A stretch of DNA of 52,344 nucleotides from NCBI GenBank assembly GCA_021732005.1, contig JAKFVT010000016.1, positions 1-52,344 of the forward strand, read 5' to 3'. Numbering within the stretch: the stretch's first letter is position 1; every line of letters begins with the position of its first letter. The position numbers were made by a program, and so were the translations under genes. The stretch comes from Mycobacterium sp. (GTDB taxonomy: Bacteria > Actinomycetota > Actinomycetes > Mycobacteriales > Mycobacteriaceae). Under the pieces are notes generated by a model. That model worked only from the letters and a program-made list of their open reading frames with translations, did no database searches and was not told the DNA's origin. Positions 19,457-28,236 of the stretch are shown here, one piece after another.

Positions 19457-20213
19457 CGCAGCCGAACTGCCCAGCGTCGGCGATGCCGACATCGCCGCGG
19501 TCGCCTCGCTGCTGGCCGACCCGGCACGGTGCAGCGTACTGCTGGCGCTCGACGATGGCCGCGCGTTGCCGGCCAGCGTGCTCGCCGACGAGGCCGGCGT
19601 CAGCAGACCCACCGCCAGCAGCCACCTCGCCAAGCTCACGGCCGCCGGACTGCTGCGAGTCGAAGCCCACGGACGACACCGCTACTACCGGCTGGCCGGC
19701 CCCCAGGTGGCCGAGCTGCTGGAAAACCTGGTCCGGCTCTCGCCGCCGCGGCCGGTGCGCTCCCTTCGCGACGGCACCCGCGCCGCCCGGTTACGCGCCG
19801 CGCGAACCTGTTACGACCACCTCGCCGGCCGGCTCGGCGTCGCGATCATGGGCTCGCTGCTGGACCGCGGCGCCCTGACCGGCGGTGACGGTCGCTACGA
19901 CCCGAACCGCGATGTCCACGACTCGCTGAGCAACTTCGGACACGACATCCGCTACGAGCTGACCGGCGCCGGAGGCGACTTCCTCACCGAACTCGGCGTC
20001 GTGATGCCGAGCAGCGGCCGGCCGCTGATCCGCTACTGCGTGGACTGGACCGAACAGCGCCACCATCTCGGCGGCGGCCTCGGCCGCGCACTACTGGATC
20101 GGTTCGTCTCGGCGGGCTGGCTGGCGCGCACCGCACGCGGACGCGCGGTCACCGTGACCGCCGCGGGTCAGGCCGTGCTGGCCCAATCCTTCGCCATCGA
20201 CTGGGAGGGTTGA
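19449..20213 (+). CDS. ArsR-type winged-helix regulator with a large C-terminal domain
   Basis: A 254-residue protein. Residues 10-85 form an ArsR/SmtB-type winged helix with recognition helix SRPTASSHLAKL and wing VEAHGRHRYYRL. The additional 150 residues hold a second conserved unit (YDHLAGRLGVAIMGSLLDRG, CVDWTEQRHHLGGGLGRALLDRF) that resembles the C-terminal part of ArsR-like regulators next to efflux pumps. It contains RYCVDW with a lone Cys and several His, but no evident metal site. The ATG at 19449 has an AAGGAGG ribosome-binding site 8 bases upstream and overlaps the MFS stop by 8 bp. It probably represses or senses substrates of that pump. Confidence 0.8.
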   Translation: MRDAAELPSVGDADIAAVASLLADPARCSVLLALDDGRALPASVLADEAGVSRPTASSHLAKLTAAGLLRVEAHGRHRYYRLAGPQVAELLENLVRLSPPRPVRSLRDGTRAARLRAARTCYDHLAGRLGVAIMGSLLDRGALTGGDGRYDPNRDVHDSLSNFGHDIRYELTGAGGDFLTELGVVMPSSGRPLIRYCVDWTEQRHHLGGGLGRALLDRFVSAGWLARTARGRAVTVTAAGQAVLAQSFAIDWEG

Positions 20214-20235
20214 CGCCGCTGTTCGGCTCGGGGCC

Positions 20236-20718
20236 TCACGGCGTCCAGATCAGCAGGTCCTCCATGCCGTTGTTCATGGTGACCGTGGTCGGTGCCGGAC
20301 CGGTGACATCGAAGTGGATCTTGCCTGTCGCCATCGCGCCCTGCGGGATGGTGGCACCGCTGATGTTCGACGGCGCGGCGACCATCCACAGCACCCGATA
20401 GGCCGCCTGATTCGGAGCGACAGCGTTGAACTGCGAGACGGCCGGAGTGACCGGGCCGCTGATCGCGTTGACGGTCGCGGTCGCCTCCCACAGCTGGCCG
20501 GCCACCGGATAGCCGGGCATCACGTCGCTGCTGGGTTTGAGGTCGCTGACCTTCCAGCTCAACGAGACCTGGCCGACGCTGTCGGTCATCGTCAGCGGGC
20601 TTCCCAATTTGCCGACGATGGGATAGTCGGCCGCTGCCGAGAACGGTGCGGCCGCCAGCACGATGAGTGCGCTCAACGCGATGGCCAGTACAGCCTTGAT
20701 GGAACTGGAGATCTTCAC
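20236..20718 (-). CDS. secreted MPT63-like (DUF1942) immunoglobulin-fold protein
   Basis: A 160-residue exported protein. The signal peptide spans about residues 1-30, with an AAA-type cleavage site just before DYPIVGKLG. The mature 130 residues are all-beta and match the MPT63/MPB63 pattern: PLTMTDSVGQVSLSWKVSDL, then GYPVAGQLWEATATVNAISG, and a final strand GKIHFDVTG. MPT63 is a small secreted mycobacterial antigen of unknown biochemical role. The gene converges on the regulator gene at 20213, is monocistronic in appearance, and sits upstream of nothing in its own direction for 22 bp. Confidence 0.75.
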   Translation of the reverse strand: MKISSSIKAVLAIALSALIVLAAAPFSAAADYPIVGKLGSPLTMTDSVGQVSLSWKVSDLKPSSDVMPGYPVAGQLWEATATVNAISGPVTPAVSQFNAVAPNQAAYRVLWMVAAPSNISGATIPQGAMATGKIHFDVTGPAPTTVTMNNGMEDLLIWTP

Positions 20719-20813
20719 AGTGCCCTCCCCGATGAAGACATTGAATGGACGCCTTTGGCATAACCCCGGACGAACGCCGGAAGATAGTGCCCAAAGACCC
20801 GGGGAGAGATGAC

Positions 20814-21560
20814 TTACGCCTCTAGACGGGACGCCTTCTTGCGTTCAATATCCGCCAGCGCAGCCGCCAGCTCGGCGCGCTGCGCGGCCGAGGTGTCCCA
20901 GGCGAGCTTACGGTTCTTGACGACCTTGGCCGGCGAGCCGACCGCGATCGAGAAATCCGGGATGTCGCCCTTCACCACGGCGTGGGCGCCCAGGACGCAG
21001 CCCCGGCCGACCGTCGTGCCGCGCAGGACGGTCACCTTCGCCGCGATCCAGGTGTCCGGCCCGATCCGCACCGGACTCTTGACGATGCCCTGGTCTTTGA
21101 TCGGCATCTCGATGTTGTCCATCTTGTGGTCGAAGTCGCAGACGTAGCACCAGTCCGCCATCAGCGCCGAGTCACCCAGTTCGATGTCCAGGTAGCAATT
21201 GATGACGTTGTCGCGGCCCAGCACCACCTTGTCACCGAACCGCAGCGAGCCTTCGTGGGCGCGGATGGTGTTCTTGTCGCCGATGTGCACCCAGCGCCCG
21301 ATCTCCAGCTGCGCCAGTTCGGGGGTGGCATGGATCTCGACGTCCTTGCCCAAGAACACCATCCCGCGGGTGATGATGTGCGGATTCGTCAGCTTGAACT
21401 TCAGCAGACGCCAGTAGCGCACCAGGTACCAGGGTGTGTAGGCCCGGTTCGCGATGACCCAGCGCAGCGAGTCCCTGGTCAGGAAGCGCGCCTGCCGCGG
21501 ATCCCGCAGGCGCGAACCCATCCACCGCTTGTGGAGCGGCGATCCCCACATCGTCGTCAT
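20814..21560 (-). CDS. left-handed beta-helix O-acyltransferase (Rv3034c type)
   Basis: A 248-residue soluble acyltransferase with hexapeptide repeats from about residue 70 to 205: IGRWVHIGDKNTIRAHEG, FGDKVVLGRDNVINCYLDIELGD, VRIGPDTWIAAKVTVLRGTTVGRGCVLGAHAVVKGDIP. The likely catalytic His is in CDFDHKMDN or GAHAVVKGD. It begins MTTMWGSPLHKRWM; the long frame upstream of 21560 overlaps the divergent promoter and is not used. Synteny places it with the MGLP genes, where acetyl or short acyl groups decorate the polysaccharide, so acylation of MGLP is a reasonable inference. The C terminus ends in a charged helix. Confidence 0.82.
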   Translation of the reverse strand: MTTMWGSPLHKRWMGSRLRDPRQARFLTRDSLRWVIANRAYTPWYLVRYWRLLKFKLTNPHIITRGMVFLGKDVEIHATPELAQLEIGRWVHIGDKNTIRAHEGSLRFGDKVVLGRDNVINCYLDIELGDSALMADWCYVCDFDHKMDNIEMPIKDQGIVKSPVRIGPDTWIAAKVTVLRGTTVGRGCVLGAHAVVKGDIPDFSIAVGSPAKVVKNRKLAWDTSAAQRAELAAALADIERKKASRLEA

Positions 21561-21631
21561 GGCCTGAGAGCCTAGTGGAGGTCCGGCGCGGGTTACCCTC
21601 GCCTGTACTGACACAGGGGCGCGATGGGAAG

Positions 21632-22924
21632 GTGACACGGGTGCTGCGGCGATTGCTCGCGTTGGCGTCGGCCGCGCTGGTCGTGATCGGTCTAGCCGGT
21701 TGCGGCAACACGGACTCGTGGGTCCAGTCCACCGCGGCGCACGGCTGGTCAGCCCAGTACGCCGACGCCGCCAACAGCAGCTACACCAGCACCGGTGGCG
21801 CCGCGGCGCTCCGGCTGAAATGGAGCCGCTCGGTGAAGGGCGAACTCGGCGCGGGCGCCGCACTGGGCGACGGCAGCTACCTCGCGGCGAACGGCCAGAC
21901 CGCCGGCGGCTGTTCGCTGATGGTGTGGGAGAACGACAACAACGGCAGGCAACGCTGGTGTACCCGCATGGTGCTCGGTGGCGGATTTGCCAGCCCGCTG
22001 TTCGACCAGTTCGACAATCTGTTCATCGGCCAGCCCGGCATGATGCAGTCCTACCCGCCGACGCAGTGGATCCGCTGGCGCCAAAACGTGATCGGAATGC
22101 CCACAACCGCAAGGTTTCTCGGTGGCGGCCAGTTGCTTGTGGTCACCCACCTCGGGCAGGTGCTGGTGTTCGACTCCCACGGCGGTGACGTGACCGGCAC
22201 CCCGATGGATCTCGTCGAGGGCCTCGACCCGACCGATTCGGTCCGCGGGCTGACCGATTGCGCCCAGGGGATGCCGCAGTGCCCGGTGGCCGCACCGCCC
22301 GCCTACGCCGCCGCGACCCGCACGATCGTCGTGAGCCTGTGGCTGCCCGGCGCCAAGGCGTCGACGCTCGTGGGCCTGCAGTACCACCCCGGCCAGACCC
22401 CGCTACTGACTCGCGAGTGGACGTCGGACGCCATCGCCGCCGGGGTGCTGGCCGCACCGGTGGCGTCCGCAGACGGGACCACCGTGTACGTCACCGGCCG
22501 CGACCACAAACTGTGGGCATTGAAGACCTCCGATGGCAAGCCGAAATGGTCTGTGCCGCTGGACTTTCTGCCCCAGACTCCGCCGTCGGTGTCGCCCGAC
22601 GGGCTGATCGTCGTCGGCGGCGGCCCCAATACCCACCTGGTGGCGCTCAAGGACTCCGGCGATCAGGCCCAGGTGGCCTGGCGCCGTGACGATGTCACAC
22701 CGTTGAGCACCTCGAGTCAGGCCGGCGGCGTGGCCTACACGGTGGCCGCGGGTGCGTCGTCGGGACTGTCGTTGCTGGCGTTTGACCCCGCGGACGGCCA
22801 CACCCTCAACAGCTATCCCCTGCCGCAGGCCGATGGCTTCCCGGTGGGGGTGTCGGTCGGTTTGGATCGGCGGGTCGTGGTCGCCACCAGCGCCGGCCAG
22901 TTGTACAGCTTCGACCCGGCCTAG
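21632..22924 (+). CDS. lipoprotein with PQQ-like beta-propeller (Rv3035 type)
   Basis: A 430-residue exported protein. The signal peptide ends in lipobox GLAGC. The mature protein is a beta-propeller of WD/PQQ-like blades, with repeated short strands such as LKWSRSVKGELG, TTVYVTGRDHKLWALKTSDG, KPKWSVPLDFLPQ, SPDGLIVVGGG, VVVATSAGQLYSFDP. It has no PQQ dehydrogenase catalytic Ca/Asp motif, so a scaffold or binding role is more likely than catalysis. The GTG at 21632 is taken as start; a second GTG at 21641 is equally possible and is better spaced from the GGGAAG. Its stop shares CTAG with the convergent gene. Confidence 0.75.
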   Translation: MTRVLRRLLALASAALVVIGLAGCGNTDSWVQSTAAHGWSAQYADAANSSYTSTGGAAALRLKWSRSVKGELGAGAALGDGSYLAANGQTAGGCSLMVWENDNNGRQRWCTRMVLGGGFASPLFDQFDNLFIGQPGMMQSYPPTQWIRWRQNVIGMPTTARFLGGGQLLVVTHLGQVLVFDSHGGDVTGTPMDLVEGLDPTDSVRGLTDCAQGMPQCPVAAPPAYAAATRTIVVSLWLPGAKASTLVGLQYHPGQTPLLTREWTSDAIAAGVLAAPVASADGTTVYVTGRDHKLWALKTSDGKPKWSVPLDFLPQTPPSVSPDGLIVVGGGPNTHLVALKDSGDQAQVAWRRDDVTPLSTSSQAGGVAYTVAAGASSGLSLLAFDPADGHTLNSYPLPQADGFPVGVSVGLDRRVVVATSAGQLYSFDPA

Positions 22925-23616
22925 CTGAGCTGCAGCGGCGGGAGGGCCGTCCGCGGCACCGAGGCCGAGGTGGCCCCGGCGTCCGACGGCAGCAGCTCGC
23001 CCTGACCGAAGTAGAAGATCACCGCGTCGTCGGTGATGGCGAAGTTCTGGTAGTGCGACGGGTCCAGCCCGTCGCCGGGGGCGATGACGCCGGTGAGACC
23101 GGTCTGACGCTCGAGATCGGTTTGCACGATCGGGAATATCGTATTGAGAACCTTGGCGTCCGGCGGAAAGAGCGTCTCGAAGGTTACCGGCTTGCGGTGT
23201 GCCACATCGTAGGTGAACGCCTTGTACCAGGTTGTCGGGTGGGCGCCGCCGACGTCTTGGAAGAGTTTCAGTACCACGCTCTGGGTGGCGCCCGGCGGCG
23301 GTCCCGAGGTGAATGATTCTGTGGTGACGTCCATTTCGTAGGGCATGTTGCGGGTCGACGGCATCTGCGCGACGTTGGTGAATCCCTCGCGGTTCTGCGT
23401 CAGGTAGTCCAGCACGGTCTGCTCGTCGGCGTAGTCGGTGGGGAACCGCAGATCCATGGTGTACCCGGATGCCGCGGTGTGGACATGGCAGACGTTGCCG
23501 GCCTCCATGGTTCCGCCCATGGCCCCGCAGTCGGTCGCCGCGCCGGCCACCGCGATGGATTGTTCGCCGACCAGCACGCCGAAGACCAGCAGGGTGGCCA
23601 GATGGGAAATGCGCAT
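22921..23616 (-). CDS. secreted DUF3298/RsiV-like protein (Rv3036c, TB22.2 type)
   Basis: A 231-residue exported protein. The signal peptide covers about residues 1-27 (VAGAATD). Two early cysteines (DCGAMGG, NVCHVH) probably pair. The remaining fold is alpha/beta with FPTDYADEQTVLDYLTQNREGF, KLFQDVGGAHPTTWYKAFTYD, RKPVTFETLFPPDAK and FAITDDAVIFYFGQGELLP, the sequence pattern of the DUF3298 (RsiV C-terminal) domain. The M. tuberculosis counterpart has been described as a secreted esterase; no GxSxG is visible here, so a different catalytic site or a non-enzymatic role is possible. Start is the ATG at 23616. Confidence 0.75.
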   Translation of the reverse strand: MRISHLATLLVFGVLVGEQSIAVAGAATDCGAMGGTMEAGNVCHVHTAASGYTMDLRFPTDYADEQTVLDYLTQNREGFTNVAQMPSTRNMPYEMDVTTESFTSGPPPGATQSVVLKLFQDVGGAHPTTWYKAFTYDVAHRKPVTFETLFPPDAKVLNTIFPIVQTDLERQTGLTGVIAPGDGLDPSHYQNFAITDDAVIFYFGQGELLPSDAGATSASVPRTALPPLQLS

Positions 23617-23677
23617 TCGTCGACAGTCCTCGCGCTCGAAGACGGCACCGGCGCCGCTGGCCGCCAGCGTACCCGCG

Positions 23678-24811
23678 CTACGTGTGTGCGGCGGATGCTC
23701 GACAGAGGAAGACCACGGAGCGCTCCCCCGCGCCGGTGCCAATGCGGGTGATCACCAGCGACAGCGCGGTGCGCCCGGCCGGCCGCAGCCGTCGTCGCAG
23801 TGCGTCAGGATCGACGCCGACACCGCGCACCAGTATTTCGAGCTGCCCGCAATCATGCTGTGAGAGTGCTTGGCGCAGAATCTTTTCCCGCAACGGCAGC
23901 TCGTCGAGCACTTCGAAGCCACGCACCCCGGCCGGCACGTGATCGCCACTGAGGTACGCGATATCGGGGTCCAGCTGCCACAGCCCGTGCCGGGCCGCGT
24001 AATGGCGGACCAGGCCGGCGCGAACGATCGCCCCGTCCGGGTCGACGATCCAGCGGCCGGCGGGACGGGTCGGGCAGTCGTCGGGGTCGGCGTCGGTGAC
24101 CACCTCGTCGCGGTCCAGCACGCTGGCCCGCCGGCGCACTCCCGGTGTGGCCAGTGCGGGCGACCACAGACAGGCCTCCCGCACCGAGCCGCCAGCCGAG
24201 GTCACCTCGATCTCGCCCTCGAAGCCCAACTCCGCGACCGCCTCGAAATCGATTCCGGGCGCGCACTTCACGACGGTGAGCCGGCCGCGGTAGGCGTCGA
24301 ACAGCGCGTCCAGCGGTGGGACGTAGTCGCGGGGATCGAAGCGGCGACGCCCGCCCGAGCGGCGCGCCGGATCGAGCAGCACCACGGCGTCCCGGCTCAC
24401 CGGGTGCAGTGCATCGGCACGGCACAGCGCCACGTCCGGAACGTTGTGATGGGCCATCGCCAGACGCACCTCGTCGATATCACTGCCGACGAGCGCGGCC
24501 ACCGTGGCCCGCAACGCGGCCAGCTCGGTGCCGATCGAACAGGTCGCGTCGTGGACCACCGCACCGGCCAGCCACGCGGCCCGGTGTCGGGCTACCGGCT
24601 CGGCCGTGGCCTGCTGCAGCGCGTCATCGGTGAACAACCACCGCGACACGTCGCTCAGGTCCCCGAGCTTGGCAACGGCCTTGCGGCGCAACAACGTCGT
24701 TTCGACCAGCGCCGTACTGCGCTCGGCGAACCGGTCGCGGATCGCGGCGATGTCGGCGAGCCGGGTGGCATCCGTCAGCCGGTAGCAGGCGACCTCCGCC
24801 AGCGCCGCCAC
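23678..24811 (-). CDS. class I SAM-dependent methyltransferase with THUMP-like domain (Rv3037c type)
   Basis: A 377-residue protein, if started at the GTG shown. The methyltransferase fold includes VVHDATCSIGTELAALR (motif I), VVGSDIDEVRLAMA-like strand 2 and AVVLLDPARR (motif IV, DPAR). The C-terminal 80 residues form the THUMP-like domain ending GERSVVFLCRA. Such proteins are thought to modify RNA. It is the last gene of the leftward operon. Sixteen more codons upstream to position 24859 read as family-like sequence (FGRDDVTYLTSDAG) but contain no ATG, GTG or TTG; a CTG at 24859 overlaps the upstream TGA. The true start may therefore be that CTG. Confidence 0.78.
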   Translation of the reverse strand: MAALAEVACYRLTDATRLADIAAIRDRFAERSTALVETTLLRRKAVAKLGDLSDVSRWLFTDDALQQATAEPVARHRAAWLAGAVVHDATCSIGTELAALRATVAALVGSDIDEVRLAMAHHNVPDVALCRADALHPVSRDAVVLLDPARRSGGRRRFDPRDYVPPLDALFDAYRGRLTVVKCAPGIDFEAVAELGFEGEIEVTSAGGSVREACLWSPALATPGVRRRASVLDRDEVVTDADPDDCPTRPAGRWIVDPDGAIVRAGLVRHYAARHGLWQLDPDIAYLSGDHVPAGVRGFEVLDELPLREKILRQALSQHDCGQLEILVRGVGVDPDALRRRLRPAGRTALSLVITRIGTGAGERSVVFLCRASAAHT

Positions 24812-24855
24812 ACCGGCGTCACTGGTGAGATAGGTGACGTCGTCGCGCCCGAAGA

Positions 24856-25854
24856 TCAGGACGGTTTGACCCCGGTGATCATGACGTTGTAGTACCAGCC
24901 CTTGGGCACGACGCGGCGCCAGAGGTTGTCGTCCACCCAGCTCAGCCCGATCCAGCTGTTGAAGGCGAACCTGGCGTAGCCCCAGCCCAGCTTGCCGGGC
25001 GGTACGGCGGCCTCGAACGTGCGCAGCGGCCAGCCGAGCATCGCGGCGGTGAACTCCGTTGTCGAGGTCGACACGTCGAAGGCGCCCGCGCTGCGGGCCA
25101 TCTGCTCGAGGTCGGCGGGATCGAAGGTGTGCAGGTCGACGACCGCTTCCAGCGCCGCGGCGCGCGACGACTCGTCGAGTTCGGCCTGCGGACGCCGCCA
25201 GCCCTGCAGGCCGGGCAGCTTGGTGGCGTTGGTGGCCACCCGCCAGGTCAGCGTCGACAGGGAGCGGGCGTACGTATTGCCGACGCTGGTCGGCTCGCCG
25301 GCGAACACGAAGCGACCGCCCGGCTTGAGCACCCGCACGACTTCGCGCAGCGACTTCTCGACGTCGGGGATGTGGTGCAGCACGGCATGTCCGACGACGA
25401 GGTCGAAGGTGTTGTCGTCGTAGGGGACGCCTTCGGCGTCGGCGACGCGGCCGTCGATGTCCAGACCCAGGTTCTCCCCGTTGCGGGTGGCGACCTTGAC
25501 CATGCCCGGCGACAGGTCGGTCACCGAGCCGCGTCGGGCCACACCGGCCTGGATCAGGTTGAGCAGGAAGAATCCGCTGCCGCAGCCCAGCTCCAGCGCG
25601 CGGTCGTAAGGGAGCTCACGCAACTCCTCGGGCGGCACGGTGGCGTCGAAGAGGTTGCGGGCGTAGTCCACGCAGCGCTTGTCGTACGAGATCGACCATT
25701 TGTCGTCGTAGCTCTCGGCTTCCCAGTCGTGGTACAGGATCTGGGCCAGCTTGCTGTCCTTGAGCGCGGCCTCGACTTGTTCCGCGGTGGCATGCGGTTG
25801 GGGGGCCGGAGCCGCCGGGCCGGCGACATTGGGATCAGGGTCGATCGTCGTCAT
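24856..25854 (-). CDS. class I SAM-dependent methyltransferase (Rv3038c type)
   Basis: A 332-residue cytoplasmic methyltransferase. After a proline/alanine-rich head, the core begins YDRALELGCGSGFFLLNLI (motif I, about residues 84-102). It continues with VTDLSPGMVKVA (motif II), TFDLVVGHAVLHHIPD (motif IV) and LKPGGRFVFAGEP (motif V-VI). The last 100 residues contain tryptophan-rich segments (GWRRPQ, NSWIGLSWVDDNLW) that may bind a hydrophobic or lipid-like substrate. It follows echA17 after 9 bp and precedes the THUMP-like gene. Substrate unknown; a link to lipid metabolism is only suggested by the neighbours. Confidence 0.85.
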   Translation of the reverse strand: MTTIDPDPNVAGPAAPAPQPHATAEQVEAALKDSKLAQILYHDWEAESYDDKWSISYDKRCVDYARNLFDATVPPEELRELPYDRALELGCGSGFFLLNLIQAGVARRGSVTDLSPGMVKVATRNGENLGLDIDGRVADAEGVPYDDNTFDLVVGHAVLHHIPDVEKSLREVVRVLKPGGRFVFAGEPTSVGNTYARSLSTLTWRVATNATKLPGLQGWRRPQAELDESSRAAALEAVVDLHTFDPADLEQMARSAGAFDVSTSTTEFTAAMLGWPLRTFEAAVPPGKLGWGYARFAFNSWIGLSWVDDNLWRRVVPKGWYYNVMITGVKPS

Positions 25855-25863
25855 CAGGGCAGC

Positions 25864-26577
25864 CTAACTGCCGTCACCGGCGGAGAAGACCTGGCCGTAG
25901 CATTCGGCCTGCTCACGGGCATCGAGCCGGCCGTCGATGAGGGCCTTGGCACCGGCCAGTGCACTCGGCTCGGCGTCGACGAACCGGCCCGCCCACGCCG
26001 CGGCGGCGTCGAAGACGTGATCGGGGGCCACCATCTCGTCGATGAGTCCGAGTGCCAGTGATTCCTTGGCGTCGACGAACCGGCCGCTGAACGCCAATTC
26101 CTTGGCCCGCGCCGGCCCGATCGCGCCGGCCAGCCGCTGGGCCCCACCACCGCCGGGGACCAGCCCGGCCAGGATTTCGGTGGCGCCGAGTTTGACGTTG
26201 TCACCGCTGACCCGCCAGTCGGCTGCCAGCGCCAGGCTCAGCCCGGCGCCCAACGCGTAGCCGGTGATCGCCGCGACCGTCGGCTTGGGAATCGCCGCCA
26301 CCGCATCGAGCGCATCACGGCGCAGCCGGTCGGCGCCTTCGGCCTCGGCGCGGTTCAGCGTGCGTAGTTCGGGGACGTCGTCGCCTGCGGAGAAGATCTC
26401 GTGCCCGCCGAACAGGATCACCGTCGCGATGTCGGCGCGGTCGCCCACCTCGGCGGCCGCCTCGATGAGCTCGCGGTAAGTCTGCCTGGTCAGCGCGTTG
26501 GTCGGTGGGCGTGACACCAGCAGCACCCCTACTCTGGGGTGCTGCTCGCCGACGTGCACGGTGACGAACTCGCGCAC
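25864..26577 (-). CDS. echA17: enoyl-CoA hydratase/isomerase family protein (EchA17 type)
   Basis: A 237-residue crotonase-fold protein that would add water to trans-2-enoyl-CoA in fatty acid degradation. The CoA and oxyanion region is [11 protein letters not shown], and the second oxyanion glycine is in [18 protein letters not shown]. Both catalytic glutamates appear to be kept, in [17 protein letters not shown] and [11 protein letters not shown]. The GTG start at 26577 lies one base after the NUDIX stop, so the genes are cotranscribed. It is slightly shorter than typical (about 255 residues), with a compact C-terminal helix region. Confidence 0.87.
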   Translation of the reverse strand: MREFVTVHVGEQHPRVGVLLVSRPPTNALTRQTYRELIEAAAEVGDRADIATVILFGGHEIFSAGDDVPELRTLNRAEAEGADRLRRDALDAVAAIPKPTVAAITGYALGAGLSLALAADWRVSGDNVKLGATEILAGLVPGGGGAQRLAGAIGPARAKELAFSGRFVDAKESLALGLIDEMVAPDHVFDAAAAWAGRFVDAEPSALAGAKALIDGRLDAREQAECYGQVFSAGDGS

Positions 26578-26578
26578 C

Positions 26579-27400
26579 TCAGTCGCCGTAACCCTGCGGG
26601 GCGCGACGGTTGCGCGCCTCGTTGTACCGATCGCTGTTGAAGAACTCGATCTCCCAGTTACCCTCGCGCACAGCGAGATTGGGCTGAACGACCACGATCT
26701 GGCGTTCCAGCGTCAGCACCTCGTCGACGGAGCGCCCGGCCAGCGAGTCCAGTTGCGTCCAGGTCGGCGGCAGCAGGAACGAGCGGGCCTCGGCGAAGTC
26801 CTCGATGGCGGCCTCCGGACTGGTCCAGGCAGCGTGATCGGATTCGGTGTTGTGGCCGTCGGCTCGCTGGCCCGCAGGCAGGGCGCCGACGAAGAAGTAG
26901 GTGTCGTAGCGGCGGGTGCGCTCTTCCTCGGGGGTGACCCAGTTGGCCCACGGCCGCAGCAGGTCGGCGCGCAGCACCAGGTTCTCCTGGCGCAGGAAGT
27001 CCGAGAACGACAGGCTGCGGTCGACCAGTGCCCCGCGCGCCTCCCGATAGGCCGACGCATCAGCGACGATGCCGTCCGGATCGTCGGCCGGTCCGGCGAA
27101 CAGCACCCCGGACTCCTCGAACGTCTCGCGGGCCGCGGCACACACCAGCGCTTCGGCGAGGTCCTCGTCTATGCCGAACCGGGTGGCCCACCAGTCCGGC
27201 CCGGGTCCGTACCAGGCGATGTCGGAATTGCGGTCGCGGTCGTCGACGCCGCCGCCGGGGAAGACCATGACCCCGCCGGCGAACTCCATCGCGCTGTGGC
27301 GACGCATGAGGAAGACCTCGACGCCGTCCGCCGGGGTATCCCGGATCAGCATGACCGTCGCTGCCGGGCGGACCGGCAGTGGTTCAGGCTTGTCGCTCAT
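26579..27400 (-). CDS. NUDIX hydrolase (NUDT7/NUDT19-like, Rv3040c type)
   Basis: A 273-residue NUDIX-fold protein. The catalytic helix reads E-x7-R-E-x2-E-E-x-G in [15 protein letters not shown] (about residues 85-99). The Gly before the first Glu is one position further away than in the classical box. An upstream loop [16 protein letters not shown] and the later [10 protein letters not shown] segment resemble the CoA/acyl-CoA diphosphatase subgroup. A CoA derivative as substrate would suit its neighbour, an enoyl-CoA hydratase. Its ATG overlaps the ABC gene stop by one base. The C-terminal 60 residues are specific to actinobacterial members. Confidence 0.82.
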   Translation of the reverse strand: MSDKPEPLPVRPAATVMLIRDTPADGVEVFLMRRHSAMEFAGGVMVFPGGGVDDRDRNSDIAWYGPGPDWWATRFGIDEDLAEALVCAAARETFEESGVLFAGPADDPDGIVADASAYREARGALVDRSLSFSDFLRQENLVLRADLLRPWANWVTPEEERTRRYDTYFFVGALPAGQRADGHNTESDHAAWTSPEAAIEDFAEARSFLLPPTWTQLDSLAGRSVDEVLTLERQIVVVQPNLAVREGNWEIEFFNSDRYNEARNRRAPQGYGD

Positions 27401-28236
27401 CAGCGCCTCCTGTGGGCCGCGCGGCTCCGCACGCGTCGGGCGAAGTAGCGGCCGTCGATGACATCCAGCGCAATCGATTGCCCGAACGCGGTGGACAAAT
27501 TCTCCGCCGTCAGGGTGTCACGCAGCAGGCCACCGGCCACCACCTGACCCTCGGACAGGATCAGGCAGTGGCTGAAGCCGGGCGGAATCTCCTCCACGTG
27601 GTGGGTGACCAGCACCAGCGCTGGCGCATCAGGGTCGGCAGCCAGATCGGCCAGCCGGGCCACCAGTTCCTCGCGGCCGCCGAGATCCAGCCCGGCCGCC
27701 GGCTCGTCGAGAAGCAGCAACTCCGGGTCGGTCATCAGCGAGCGGGCGATGAGGACGCGTTTGCGTTCGCCTTCCGACAGGGTGCCGTAGGTGCGGTCGG
27801 CCAGGTGCTCGGCGCCGACGCTCTCCAACGTGTCCACGGCGCGGGCGTAGTCGATCTCGTCGTAGTTTTCCCGCCACCGGCCCAACACGGCGTACCCGGC
27901 CGAGACGACCAGATCGCGGACCAGTTCGTCGTCGGGCACCCGCTGCGCGAGTGCCGCGCTGCTCAGCCCCACCCGCTGGCGCAGCTCGGCCATGTCGGTG
28001 CGGCCCAGCCGCTCCGCGAGCACGTAGGCGACGCCGGACGACGGATGTTCCATCGCGGCCGCCATCCGCAGCAGCGAGGTCTTGCCGGCACCGTTGGGGC
28101 CGATCACCACCCAGCGTTCGTCGAGTTCGACCTGCCAGGTGATGGGTCCGACCAGGACCCGGCCCCCGCGGCGCAGCGATACTTTCCGGAAGTCGATCAG
28201 CAGGTCGGGGTCGACCTCGTCGGCGGCATCGGGCAC
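27400..28236 (-). CDS. ABC transporter ATP-binding protein (Rv3041c type)
   Basis: A 278-residue stand-alone ABC ATPase. Walker A is GPNGAGKTS (about residues 45-53), the signature LSEGERKRV, Walker B LLLLDEPAAGLD, and the switch His is in VLVTHHVEE. The basic C-terminal tail ends RSRAAHRRR. No classical ABC permease lies nearby. The gene starts with GTG at 28236 inside the 3' end of the YczE-like membrane gene (40-bp overlap), and its stop overlaps the NUDIX start, so the three are translationally linked. Whether the YczE-like protein is its membrane partner is an open question; the family normally uses ABC-type permeases. Confidence 0.88.
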   Translation of the reverse strand: MPDAADEVDPDLLIDFRKVSLRRGGRVLVGPITWQVELDERWVVIGPNGAGKTSLLRMAAAMEHPSSGVAYVLAERLGRTDMAELRQRVGLSSAALAQRVPDDELVRDLVVSAGYAVLGRWRENYDEIDYARAVDTLESVGAEHLADRTYGTLSEGERKRVLIARSLMTDPELLLLDEPAAGLDLGGREELVARLADLAADPDAPALVLVTHHVEEIPPGFSHCLILSEGQVVAGGLLRDTLTAENLSTAFGQSIALDVIDGRYFARRVRSRAAHRRR

